DNA from: Ruminococcus flavefaciens
GTDB lineage: Bacteria; Bacillota; Clostridia; Oscillospirales; Ruminococcaceae
Direction: 5' to 3'
Assembly (NCBI GenBank): GCA_902762855.1
Contig: CACWPR010000004.1
Location: 1 to 54,998, forward strand
Length of the DNA: 54,998 nt
The stretch's first letter is position 1, and each line of letters starts with the position of its first letter. Made by a program: the position numbers and the translations under genes. Below the pieces are notes generated by a model. That model worked only from the letters and a program-made list of their open reading frames with translations. It was not told where the DNA came from and ran no database searches. Below, one piece after another: positions 1 to 7,604 of this stretch.

Positions 1-696
1 GAAGTCATACCATGAGATATAGCCACCCTCGTTTGTAGCGTGATAGTAGCCGTACTTTTCAGTTTCAGCCATATCCACCAGCAGTCTTGAAAGGTCAAGT
101 GTATAAGTCGGAGTACCTATCTGGTCACATACTACACGAACTTCGTCGTGAGTCTTACCAACGTTTATCATAGTCTTGATGAAATTCTTGCCGTTCACTC
201 CGAATACCCATGCGATACGCACGATGAAGTACTTATCCAGTGTATTGGCAACTGCAAGCTCACCGTCCAGCTTGGTCTGTCCGTAGACATTCTGTGGAGC
301 ATAATCCTTGCAGTCCGGCTGCCACGGCTCAGTTCCCTGACCGTCAAAAACGTAGTCAGTGGAAATATATATCATCTTGCAGTCCATCTTTTTGCAGACA
401 TTGGCGATATTCTGTGTACCGTCAACGTTTATTGCCTTCACCTTGGGCTTGTTCTCCTCGTCCTCAGCAGCATCGACTGCCGTCCACGCAGCACAGTGTA
501 CAACAACATCCGGTCTGATTTCGGATATTGTCTTTTCAACTGCTTCTGTATTTGTTATATCAAGCTGTACATAGGGATATTCTGTCGGTACTGACTCCAG
601 AATATCGGAGCCGACTGCCTCGTATCCACGCTTTGCGAGCTCGTCCATTACGTCGTGGCCGAGCTGTCCGCCTACACCTGTTACAAACGCTTTCAT
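1..696 (-). CDS. rfbD: dTDP-4-dehydrorhamnose reductase, C-terminus cut by window edge
   Basis: Last enzyme of dTDP-L-rhamnose synthesis; it reduces dTDP-4-dehydro-L-rhamnose with NAD(P)H in the cytoplasm. The 232 codons present read through to base 1 without a stop, so the C-terminus is missing. The N-terminus MKAFVTGVGGQLG is a Rossmann GxxGxxG motif, and CAAWTAVDAAEDE and the catalytic NVYGQTK (YxxxK) are typical of RmlD. The ATG (694-696) overlaps the TGA of rfbB by one base (TGATG), which indicates translational coupling. It is the last visible gene of the rfbA-rfbC-rfbB-rfbD operon. Confidence 0.93.
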   Translation of the reverse strand, partial: MKAFVTGVGGQLGHDVMDELAKRGYEAVGSDILESVPTEYPYVQLDITNTEAVEKTISEIRPDVVVHCAAWTAVDAAEDEENKPKVKAINVDGTQNIANVCKKMDCKMIYISTDYVFDGQGTEPWQPDCKDYAPQNVYGQTKLDGELAVANTLDKYFIVRIAWVFGVNGKNFIKTMINVGKTHDEVRVVCDQIGTPTYTLDLSRLLVDMAETEKYGYYHATNEGGYISWYDF

Positions 697-1724
697 CAGA
701 CTGTACCTCTGTTTCCGTACATCTTTTCGTAGTAATTCTGGTACTCGCCGGAAATGATAGTCTCCCACCACTCACGGTTCTCCAGATACCACTTTATTGT
801 CTTTTTGATGCCGTCCTGGAACTTTGTCTCAGGCAGCCAGCCAAGTTCATTATGTATCTTTGTGGGGTCGATAGCATAACGCATATCGTGACCCTTTCTG
901 TCCTCAACGTGAGTGATAAGGCTCTCAGGTTTGCCAAGCTCCTTGCATATGAGCTTTACGATGTCGATGTTCTTCATCTCATTATGTCCGCCAACGTTGT
1001 AGACTTCGCCGACCTTGCCCTTGTGGATGATAAGGTCGATAGCACGGCAGTGGTCCTCAACATAGAGCCAGTCACGGACGTTAAGTCCCTCACCGTAAAC
1101 CGGAAGAGGCTTGTCTGCCAGTGCGTTGGCTATCATAAGAGGTATCAGCTTCTCAGGGAAGTGATAGGGTCCGTAGTTGTTTGAACATCTTGATATTGTC
1201 ACAGGCAGGCCGTAAGTTCTGTGATACGCCATAACAAGGAGGTCTGCGCCAGCCTTTGAGCTTGAATACGGACTGCTTGTGTGAATGGGAGTTTCCTCAG
1301 TGAAGAAAAGGTCAGGTCTGTCCAGGGGAAGGTCTCCGTAGACCTCGTCCGTGGAAACCTGATGATAACGCTGGATACCATACTTGCGGCAAGCGTCCAT
1401 GAGCACCTGTGTGCCAAGGATATTGGTCTGGAGGAATATCTCCGGGTTTTCGATAGAACGGTCAACGTGGGACTCAGCCGCAAAGTTTACAACGATGTCA
1501 GGCTTCTCCTCCTCAAACAGCTTGTAGATAGCCTCTCTGTCACAGATGTCTATCTTCACGAAACGGAAATTGGGGTTCTCCATTACAGGCGCAAGTGTGG
1601 ACAGGTTGCCTGCATAGGTCAGCTTGTCCAGGCAAACTATGCGGTAGTCCGGATATGTGTCAAGCATATGGAATACGAAATTTGAACCAATAAATCCGGC
1701 TCCGCCGGTTACGAATATAGTCAT
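696..1724 (-). CDS. rfbB: dTDP-glucose 4,6-dehydratase
   Basis: Converts dTDP-glucose to dTDP-4-dehydro-6-deoxyglucose, the second step of dTDP-rhamnose synthesis. At 342 aa it has the normal family length. The N-terminal TGGAGFIGSNF is the NAD-binding glycine motif, STDEVYGDL carries the catalytic Thr/Asp/Glu group, and YSSSKAGAD is the YxxxK motif of extended short-chain dehydrogenases. The gene starts 11 bases after the rfbC stop and overlaps the rfbD start. Confidence 0.96.
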   Translation of the reverse strand: MTIFVTGGAGFIGSNFVFHMLDTYPDYRIVCLDKLTYAGNLSTLAPVMENPNFRFVKIDICDREAIYKLFEEEKPDIVVNFAAESHVDRSIENPEIFLQTNILGTQVLMDACRKYGIQRYHQVSTDEVYGDLPLDRPDLFFTEETPIHTSSPYSSSKAGADLLVMAYHRTYGLPVTISRCSNNYGPYHFPEKLIPLMIANALADKPLPVYGEGLNVRDWLYVEDHCRAIDLIIHKGKVGEVYNVGGHNEMKNIDIVKLICKELGKPESLITHVEDRKGHDMRYAIDPTKIHNELGWLPETKFQDGIKKTIKWYLENREWWETIISGEYQNYYEKMYGNRGTV

Positions 1725-1735
1725 TTTGTTCCTCC

Positions 1736-2287
1736 TCAGAACTCTGTTTTTAAATCAGCAAGTGAAGGGTGCACCTTGTCTTTTTCACTGAGAATCAGCT
1801 CTCCGACCTCTGGCCATTCAATGCCGATAGCAGGGTCATTCCACATGATACCGCCCTCATCTTCCGGGTGATAAAGGTCATCACACTTGTAGGCAAACTC
1901 CGCATAGTCGCTCATTACAACGAATCCGTGAGCGAATCCACGTGGTATCATGAACTGGCGCTTGTTCTCTTCAGAGAGGATGACGCCGACCCACTGTCCG
2001 TATGTGGGACTGTTCTTGCGAAGGTCAACTGCAACGTCAAAGACTTCACCTTTGAGCACACGAACCAGCTTAGCCTGAGGATGTGTTTTCTGGAAATGAA
2101 GCCCACGGAGAACTCCCTTTCTTGAACTTGACTGGTTGTCCTGAACAAAGTTATAGTCCAGACCTGCTTCCTTAAAGTCGGATTCCTTATAGGTCTCCAT
2201 GAAATAACCTCGGTTGTCACCATATGTCTTTACGTCGATTATGTAAACACCTTTTATCCTGGTCTCGTTAAATGTAAAATTGCTCAT
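1736..2287 (-). CDS. rfbC: dTDP-4-dehydrorhamnose 3,5-epimerase
   Basis: Third enzyme of dTDP-rhamnose synthesis, a cupin-fold 3,5-epimerase. I choose the ATG at 2287 (MSNFTFNET, 183 aa) because AAGGAGTG lies just upstream. A GTG nine bases further out lies inside that ribosome binding site and is unlikely to be the start. RGYFMETYKESDF, LRGLHFQ and PRGFAHGFVV are family hallmarks. It lies 12 bases after rfbA. Confidence 0.95.
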   Translation of the reverse strand: MSNFTFNETRIKGVYIIDVKTYGDNRGYFMETYKESDFKEAGLDYNFVQDNQSSSRKGVLRGLHFQKTHPQAKLVRVLKGEVFDVAVDLRKNSPTYGQWVGVILSEENKRQFMIPRGFAHGFVVMSDYAEFAYKCDDLYHPEDEGGIMWNDPAIGIEWPEVGELILSEKDKVHPSLADLKTEF

Positions 2288-2299
2288 TTTACGCACTCC

Positions 2300-3187
2300 T
2301 TAGTACTTTATCCTGCCCTCGGCCACTTTTTTCAGATGTGCGCCGTAAGGAGACTTTCCGTATTTTTCTGCGGACTTCATCAGACCGTTACGGTCTATCC
2401 AGCCGTTGATGAAGGCTATCTCCTCCGGAGCGGAAATTTCGATTCCCTGCCGATTTTGTATCATCTGAACGAAGTTTGTTGCCTCGGCAAGGCTGTCCAT
2501 TGTGCCTGTGTCGAGCCATGCAAAGCCACGTCCGAGAAGCTGGACATCGAGGAGTGACTCATCAAGGTACATCTCATTTAGAGTAGTTATCTCCAGCTCT
2601 CCACGGGCAGAGGGCTTGACCTTTTCTGCTCTTTCTGCAACTCCTGACGGATAGAAATAAAGTCCTGTGACCGCATAGCTGCTCTTCGGCTGTACAGGCT
2701 TTTCTTCAATTGAAATCGCCTGCCCATTGTCGTTGAATTCAACTACACCGAAGCGTTCCGGGTCAGGGACGTAATAGCCAAAAATTGTTGCCCTTTTGTT
2801 ATCTTCTGCATCCTTTACTGCTGCACGGAGCAGACTTCCGAAACCATTGCCGTAGAAAATATTATCTCCCAGCACCATTGCACAGGCATCGTTACCTACG
2901 AACTCCTTGCCCAGGATAAATGCCTGAGCGAGCCCGTCCGGAGAGGGCTGGACCTTGTATTTGAGATTTATTCCGTACTCTGAACCGTCACCAAGGAGCC
3001 TTTCAAAATTCGGGAGGTCAGTGGGCGTGGATATTATAAGTATATCTCTTATACCTGCCAGCATCAGCGTGGACATAGGATAGAATATCATTGGTTTGTC
3101 GTACACAGGAAGCAGCTGCTTCGATGTGACCATTGTCAATGGGTAAAGTCTTGTACCGGAACCTCCGGCGAGAATTATTCCTTTCAT
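2300..3187 (-). CDS. rfbA: glucose-1-phosphate thymidylyltransferase
   Basis: First enzyme of the pathway: it makes dTDP-glucose from dTTP and glucose-1-phosphate. At 295 aa it has the usual length. [11 protein letters not shown] is the nucleotidyltransferase signature, followed by [15 protein letters not shown] and GDNIFYG. The AGGAG ribosome binding site is correctly placed. It is the first gene of the operon, and a promoter lies at 3243-3271. Confidence 0.97.
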   Translation of the reverse strand: MKGIILAGGSGTRLYPLTMVTSKQLLPVYDKPMIFYPMSTLMLAGIRDILIISTPTDLPNFERLLGDGSEYGINLKYKVQPSPDGLAQAFILGKEFVGNDACAMVLGDNIFYGNGFGSLLRAAVKDAEDNKRATIFGYYVPDPERFGVVEFNDNGQAISIEEKPVQPKSSYAVTGLYFYPSGVAERAEKVKPSARGELEITTLNEMYLDESLLDVQLLGRGFAWLDTGTMDSLAEATNFVQMIQNRQGIEISAPEEIAFINGWIDRNGLMKSAEKYGKSPYGAHLKKVAEGRIKY

Positions 3188-3242
3188 TGATAGATCTCCT
3201 GATATTTCTTGTTTTCGAATTCTGTATGCTTCTAACTACACT

Positions 3243-3271
3243 ATTATACCATTATCCGGAAAAAAATGCAA
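3243..3271 (-). promoter_or_regulatory. sigma-A-type promoter of the rfbACBD operon
   Basis: TTGCAT (3266-3271) and TATAAT (3243-3248) on the minus strand with a 17-base spacer, about 55 bases before the rfbA start. Confidence 0.75.
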
Positions 3272-3325
3272 CCACGTCCGCTGGTATTTGAGAATTATAT
3301 AGCCCAATGGTCATAAACTAATAAT

Positions 3326-3351
3326 ACAGCCCTCATAAGAGGGCTGTTTTT
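3326..3351. terminator. intrinsic terminator hairpin
   Basis: ACAGCCCTC-ATAA-GAGGGCTGT followed by TTTTT on the plus strand. On the minus strand it lies just after the 56-aa gene and is followed by a weaker T-rich stretch (ATTATTAG), so it may end that gene too. Confidence 0.7.
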
Positions 3352-3521
3352 CATTCTGCGAGAAGGCGGCTGCGGTGCTTTGGATTGCGCTTGTAAGCTC
3401 TTTTGCTGTCGGGAACTACTCGTGTTACTGGACTTACCCCGTTCCAGTCGCGGCGCTTTTCAGCGTTGAGCTTTTTCTGCTCCTTTTTGCTGAGCTTGTC
3501 AAAAGATGTGAATTTTTCCAT
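3351..3521 (-). CDS. conserved small basic protein, function unknown (56 aa)
   Basis: A 56-aa Lys/Arg-rich protein beginning MEKFTSFDKLSKKEQKKLN and containing NGVSPVTRVVPDSKRAYKRN. Its ATG overlaps the TAA of the decayed GNAT gene upstream (TAATG), and GGGAGGGCGG serves as the ribosome binding site. Small Firmicutes proteins with a SFDKLSKKE start and a VTR.V..SK..Y.R end are familiar to me as uncharacterised conserved proteins. The fold is probably helical and nucleic-acid binding is plausible from charge alone; no function is assigned. Confidence 0.75.
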   Translation of the reverse strand: MEKFTSFDKLSKKEQKKLNAEKRRDWNGVSPVTRVVPDSKRAYKRNPKHRSRLLAE

Positions 3522-3983
3522 TAATTGCCGCCCTCCCGATAGTGCGTACTGATGCCGAACAGCCGCTCTGTACCTCCGTAAATCGTTTCAATATCGTCTA
3601 TGTATCTGAATTCGAATTTTTCATACAGACCGGTTTCGCTGCTCATATAAGATAGACCTTGTCATATCCCAGCGAGCCTGCGTATTCTACTGCCTTTCTT
3701 ATCATTTTTTCCGAGACCTGTTTCCTCTGTGTTCTTCGTCAACGAAAACAAATCCGATGAACGGAGTAAACGGATACTCGGGCGACAGCTCGTCCTTCTC
3801 GGTAAGAGTGCAAAATCCGGCAATTCTGCCGTTTTTGCAAACTGCAAACACTTTCTCCCAGTCCTTGAACTCATTCCGGCGCATAAGCCGTGCAAGCTCT
3901 TTTCCGGCACGCCACGAACAGTTTTCTGCGTAGGATATAACTGCATTTCTCAGCTTGTCGTCAACGATAGTTATATCCATCAT
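3521..3983 (-). pseudogene. GNAT-family N-acetyltransferase, broken by several frameshifts
   Basis: The first frame (3983 to 3702) encodes the N-terminal half of a GNAT acetyltransferase ending FVDEEHRGNRSRKK. The expected continuation, AVEYAGSLGYDKVYLI, is in a second frame (ATG at 3705 to TGA at 3643). The C-terminal part, TGLYEKFEFRYID then YGGTERLFGISTHYREGGN, is in a third frame ending at TAA 3521-3523. The three pieces together give the normal length of about 154 residues. At least two, probably three, indels are needed (around 3716-3722, the A6 run 3705-3710, and about 3645). The start overlaps the rtcB stop (ATGA), so it was once coupled to rtcB. Confidence 0.8.
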
Positions 3984-5185
3984 TCCTCACCTGCCTTGAA
4001 GTTGTAGACGGGCTTGATGACCTCGTTTATCTCGACCGTATCGCCGATATTGTCAACTATGTCCTCTATGGACTTATACGCCATAGGGCACTCATCAAAA
4101 GTTGCAGCATTTACGGACGTAGTATAGATACCGTTCATCTGCTTTTTGAACTCGGAAACTGTGAAAGTTTTCTTTGCAGCTGAACGTGACATAAGTCTGC
4201 CGGCACCGTGAGGTGCTGAACAGTTCCAGTCAGGATTTCCCTTGTCTGTGCAGATAAGGCTACCGTCACGCATATTGATAGGTATGAGCAGCTTTTCTCC
4301 GGCATTTGCCGAAACAGCGCCCTTTCTGAGTATCATAGTCTCATTGTCGATGTAGTTGTGGATAGTCGTGAACTGCTCCTCAACGTGGAGGTGCATACCC
4401 TTGATGATCTCGTCCATCATCGCCTGACGGTTGAACATCGCAAACTGCTGAACTATCTTCATATCGTGGATATACTGCTCAAACAGCTCACCCTCGCAGT
4501 ACGCAAGGTGCTTTGGAACATCGGTGAATTTAGTGTTTTTCAGCCTCGTTATCTCGGACTGTATCTGCTTGTCCCTGCCCTCAGACTTCATACGCTCTAT
4601 TATTGCGTCGATGTCCTTCTTGGAGCTTCCGTTGAGGCGCTTGTATGCCTCCTCCTGATAGTATTTTGCAGTCTCAACGCCGAGGTGACGCGAGTCGGAG
4701 TGGATAACGATGTAGATGCTTCCGTCCTCGCCCTTGTCAGCTTCAATGAAGTGGTTTCCGCCGCCGAGAGTGCCTATGCTGCGCTCCGCACGGACGGGGT
4801 TGATGTGCTCATAGCAGAAAAGCTCTGTCAGGTCTATCCTGTCGTTGTAACGATGAGCCTTATCGCGGATAGCAAAGCCCGAGGGAATCTTCTCATAAAT
4901 GAGCTTGTCGAGCTTTTGCAGTTCAATATGCCTTTCCTTGAGGCGGACTGTCTCCATTCCGCAGCCGATGTCAACGCCGACAAGATTAGGCACGACCTTA
5001 TCCGTGATAGTCATAGTTGTGCCGATAGTGCAGCCTGCTCCGGCGTGGACATCAGGCATTATACGGATAGACGCTCCCACGCTCATAGGCTGGCTGCAAA
5101 GCTCGATTATCTGCGATATTGCGCTCTCGTCAATGATGTCGGTGAAGACCTTTGCTGAGTTGTATTTTCCTCTTAATTCGATCAT
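3980..5185 (-). CDS. rtcB: RtcB family RNA ligase
   Basis: RtcB joins RNA 2',3'-cyclic-phosphate or 3'-phosphate ends to 5'-OH ends with GTP and manganese, in RNA repair or tRNA healing. The 401-aa protein begins MIELRGKYNSAKVF; the ATG at 5185 follows AAAGGAAC. Hallmarks visible: MPDVHAGAGCTIG, VGVDIGCGM (metal-binding Cys), GTLGGGNHFIE, HSDSRHLG, and SAPHGAGRLMSRSAAK with the guanylylated His. An upstream in-frame extension to 5287 runs through the leader terminator and is not used. The leader contains a promoter, a 30-aa ORF and a terminator, so expression may be attenuated. Confidence 0.93.
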   Translation of the reverse strand: MIELRGKYNSAKVFTDIIDESAISQIIELCSQPMSVGASIRIMPDVHAGAGCTIGTTMTITDKVVPNLVGVDIGCGMETVRLKERHIELQKLDKLIYEKIPSGFAIRDKAHRYNDRIDLTELFCYEHINPVRAERSIGTLGGGNHFIEADKGEDGSIYIVIHSDSRHLGVETAKYYQEEAYKRLNGSSKKDIDAIIERMKSEGRDKQIQSEITRLKNTKFTDVPKHLAYCEGELFEQYIHDMKIVQQFAMFNRQAMMDEIIKGMHLHVEEQFTTIHNYIDNETMILRKGAVSANAGEKLLIPINMRDGSLICTDKGNPDWNCSAPHGAGRLMSRSAAKKTFTVSEFKKQMNGIYTTSVNAATFDECPMAYKSIEDIVDNIGDTVEINEVIKPVYNFKAGEE

Positions 5186-5207
5186 ATCTGTTCCTTTCCG
5201 AGCGCCC

Positions 5208-5240
5208 GATAAAACAAAAAAGCACTCCCGCAGGAGTGCT
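5208..5240 (-). terminator. intrinsic terminator inside the rtcB leader (candidate attenuator)
   Basis: On the minus strand AGCACTCCTG-CG-GGAGTGCT (5221-5240) is followed by TTTTTTGTTTT, a textbook terminator. It lies between the strong promoter at 5385-5413 and the rtcB start at 5185, and 19 bases after the stop of the 30-aa leader ORF. Read-through is needed to reach rtcB. Confidence 0.8.
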
Positions 5241-5259
5241 TGAAAATGCGTACAAAATG

Positions 5260-5352
5260 TCAGCACATGGCTGAACATATCGGGCAAGCTCCATGCTTAT
5301 TGATAATAGTATTTGGTTTTGCTGTCTGGAAGAATTTGTTGTAACTGGTCAT
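5260..5352 (-). CDS. 30-aa Cys-rich leader ORF upstream of rtcB
   Basis: ATG at 5352, preceded by AAGGCGGTGA, gives a 30-residue peptide beginning MTSYNKFFQTAKP and ending NKHGACPICSAMC. The last eleven residues hold one His and three Cys (H20, C23, C26, C30), a metal- or redox-responsive looking cluster. It starts about 30 bases after the -10 box and stops 19 bases before a terminator. It may be a regulatory leader peptide or a very small protein with its own terminator. I do not recognise a family. Confidence 0.55.
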   Translation of the reverse strand: MTSYNKFFQTAKPNTIINKHGACPICSAMC

Positions 5353-5384
5353 TGAGCTCACCGCCTTTCTCAGAATATGATGTC

Positions 5385-5413
5385 ATTATACATTGCCTTC
5401 AATGCTTTGTCAA
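5385..5413 (-). promoter_or_regulatory. strong sigma-A promoter for the rtcB leader
   Basis: TTGACA (5408-5413) and TATAAT (5385-5390), both perfect consensus, 17-base spacer, minus strand. Confidence 0.85.
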
Positions 5414-5576
5414 GGCTTTTCTGTATTTTTAATCGTTTTGTAATCTATTGAGGTATGCACAGTCAAACTTTTTTATCTTAGCTTCAATTCTTTTCATGAT
5501 TTAATTATATAGGCATAACTGACATCACAGTAATAATAATCTTATGAAGTGCAATATTTTCGCTCGATCACTGCAC

Positions 5577-7130
5577 TCAGCAGACTTCATATGTCAGTTC
5601 AAAGATATCTCCGCGTATGATATAAAGATCGTTTTCTTCATTTGCAGGATGTGCCAGATAATCTCCGATGTTGCCGTACATATAATGCTCCTGATCCCAG
5701 AGAGAATAGAGCTTGGTAAAATTATTCAGCTTCACGGCAAGTATTTCGCTGTTTCCGGACGCCTTGCACCCGTGCAGATACTCCACGAGCTGTCTGCCCG
5801 TTTTTTTCTGACCTATCCGTGCGGAAGGCGGATAATAATATGCAGAAACATCAGGTATTTCCTCGCAGCCGACATATTTTTTCTCGAATTTCTCACGCGT
5901 TATGGGATAAACCTCTCCGATAACACCGATCATCAGATAGATATCCGGATCCGGCGTCACAGTCATATCGCCCTCCAGCATACGAATGTGGATATCCTCT
6001 CCGTCCGGCGAGAGCACTGCTGTTTGAACATAGCCCAGAACGGTCTCCTTCTTCCGGAAGCGTTCTGCACCGGAAAAATCAGGATGCTCCCTGCCTGCGA
6101 AAATGACATCAGGCTTTGTAAAGAAATCGCGGATGCGGTCGGCAACAAAATCCATTATATCCTTCGGCAGCGAGCTCTGATAGTCGATGCAGCCGCCTGC
6201 CTTGTTATCATGTCCGCCGCCTCCGCCGTATCCATAGGTAATAAACGCGGCAAGATCAGGCGCCTTGACAGAATCTGTACAGGTGCGGACAGAGATCTTG
6301 TACCCGGTATGATAAGGACAGCAGACAACGCAGTCAGAAACCATATCCACCTGTATCAGCGTATCGGAGATGATGCCGAGGAGATTCGGGTCGCAGTTGT
6401 CCGCAATGGTATAGGCGCTCTGCTGGTGCGGAAGAGAGGGATCATCAGAAACTGCGGAACTGTCGGGATGCGGATAGTATTTGCAATTACTGAGAGCCTT
6501 GCCGATAATGCTGAGCTCCTCCTCTGTCAGATTGGTATTCACAAGCAGACGGATCAGCGCTTTGTCATAGTTTGCGGTATCGCGAAGCTCACGGTCCATC
6601 GGCTCGCTGATCTCCGAAAGTCCGACCGTATCCATATACAAGCCATAATAGAGTGCCGTTGCAACGTTCTGTTCCTCGTTGATGTCATAGCCAATCTCCT
6701 TGAACAGTTCATAGATGACAGCCGCACAGCTTCCGTAATTCTCCTTGATTACCGAATGTTCCGGTGGAGTCTTTCCCTTCGGAATGCGGTGGTGGTCGAT
6801 GACGATGACGTTTTCCGCCGCAAAGCTGCCGACATTTCCCTCACCGTGAAAGCAGTCAACTGTGATCAGAAGCTGAGGCAGAACGCCGTTTTCGTTCAGA
6901 TTTTCGATATGGCTGACCTGAATGCCGAGCTTGTTCAGCATAATGAGCATATTGGGCTTGCTGATCTCGCGTTCTCCGGCATAAAACAAGCGCGGCTTTT
7001 TTCCGTTTCTTTCCAGATAGCGGCAAAGCGCAAATCCGGAAGCGATCGCGTCGGCATCGGGATTGTGATGCACCTGAACGACAATATCATCATAGCCGAG
7101 CAGATGCTTCAGCAGCGGTTCGTATTTCAT
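5577..7130 (-). CDS. DHH-family phosphoesterase with extra C-terminal region
   Basis: A 517-aa protein whose first 320 residues are a DHH/DHHA1 phosphoesterase of the NrnA/RecJ-like superfamily (oligoribonuclease, pAp or cyclic-dinucleotide hydrolase type). Visible metal-site motifs are HHNPDADAIASG (residues 21-32), TVDCFHGEG (about 87-95), IDHHR (about 111-115) and MDTVGLSE; the DHHA1 motif GYGGGGGHDNKAGG is near residues 296-310. Residues from about 330 to 517 are not part of the usual enzyme. They contain two similar stretches (GEVYPITREKFEKKYVG and GDYLAHP...DLYIIRGDIFELTYEV) that resemble PGDYG-type modules. Substrate cannot be told from sequence. No signal peptide, so cytoplasmic. Confidence 0.82.
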   Translation of the reverse strand: MKYEPLLKHLLGYDDIVVQVHHNPDADAIASGFALCRYLERNGKKPRLFYAGEREISKPNMLIMLNKLGIQVSHIENLNENGVLPQLLITVDCFHGEGNVGSFAAENVIVIDHHRIPKGKTPPEHSVIKENYGSCAAVIYELFKEIGYDINEEQNVATALYYGLYMDTVGLSEISEPMDRELRDTANYDKALIRLLVNTNLTEEELSIIGKALSNCKYYPHPDSSAVSDDPSLPHQQSAYTIADNCDPNLLGIISDTLIQVDMVSDCVVCCPYHTGYKISVRTCTDSVKAPDLAAFITYGYGGGGGHDNKAGGCIDYQSSLPKDIMDFVADRIRDFFTKPDVIFAGREHPDFSGAERFRKKETVLGYVQTAVLSPDGEDIHIRMLEGDMTVTPDPDIYLMIGVIGEVYPITREKFEKKYVGCEEIPDVSAYYYPPSARIGQKKTGRQLVEYLHGCKASGNSEILAVKLNNFTKLYSLWDQEHYMYGNIGDYLAHPANEENDLYIIRGDIFELTYEVC

Positions 7131-7228
7131 AAGGCACTATACTCCTTTTCAGATTTAGCATACTCTGGATCCATTATACCATATTCACGCTGCTTTGACA
7201 AGTAATGTATGTACACCGGTGATACATT

Positions 7229-7414
7229 CTATTCGCCGTACGCACCCCGTATCCTCTCCGAAATACTGCGGAATGCAAGACCTGCCTGTGATAAACTGTC
7301 CAATGCTGTCAGTGACGGGTCGCCCTCACGGATACGCATAGTGCGTCTTATCTCCTTAGGGATGACCACACGTCCGAGGTCGTCTATACGTCTTACAATG
7401 CCAGTGGCTTTCAT
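7229..7414 (-). CDS. AbrB/SpoVT-type transcription regulator, truncated
   Basis: A 61-aa protein. Residues 1-33 (MKATGIVRRIDDLGRVVIPK ... RIREGDP) are the swapped-hairpin AbrB/SpoVT DNA-binding domain, nearly invariant in clostridia. After REGDP family members normally continue LEI..D..G.V.FKKYS, completing the barrel. Here the sequence changes to an unrelated 28-residue tail (SLTALDSLSQAGLAFRSISE), which looks like a deletion or frameshift fusion. GGGAGG serves as ribosome binding site and forms the end of a conserved hairpin (7420-7454). It may still dimerise, but the last strand of the domain is missing. Confidence 0.7.
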   Translation of the reverse strand: MKATGIVRRIDDLGRVVIPKEIRRTMRIREGDPSLTALDSLSQAGLAFRSISERIRGAYGE

Positions 7415-7419
7415 AATAA

Positions 7420-7454
7420 TAACCTCCCAAAATCATTTTGACTTTGTGAGGTTA
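7420..7454. repeat. hairpin repeat, copy 1 (over the AbrB-like gene's ribosome binding site)
   Basis: Arms TAACCTC.../...GAGGTTA around a loop that contains AATCATTTTGACTTT. Bases 7423-7452 match 28 of 30 bases of 8461-8490. On the minus strand the second arm supplies the GGGAGG of the AbrB-like gene, so folding could mask translation. Confidence 0.7.
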
Positions 7455-7604
7455 GTATTTCCGGGTATTATTTGATTATGCGTTAAAGTTTCTATAGTTA
7501 TCTATAGCATCTCAATTATACACAGTTCTTCTTCCGAGAAATAAATCATATTAAAATCTCCTTATCAATATAGATATGCAACGTAATATTAAACTCCTCA
7601 ATTA

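Noticed and set aside
5186-5287. N-terminal extension of rtcB to 5287
   Set aside because: It would translate through the leader terminator and has no ribosome binding site; the ATG at 5185 does.
5429-5497. 22-codon ORF beginning MKRIEAKIKKFDCAYLN on the minus strand
   Set aside because: No ribosome binding site, lies upstream of the rtcB promoter in AT-rich sequence.
5544-7205. 553-codon open frame on the plus strand
   Set aside because: Exactly antisense to the DHH phosphoesterase; composition and lack of motifs show it is a shadow frame.
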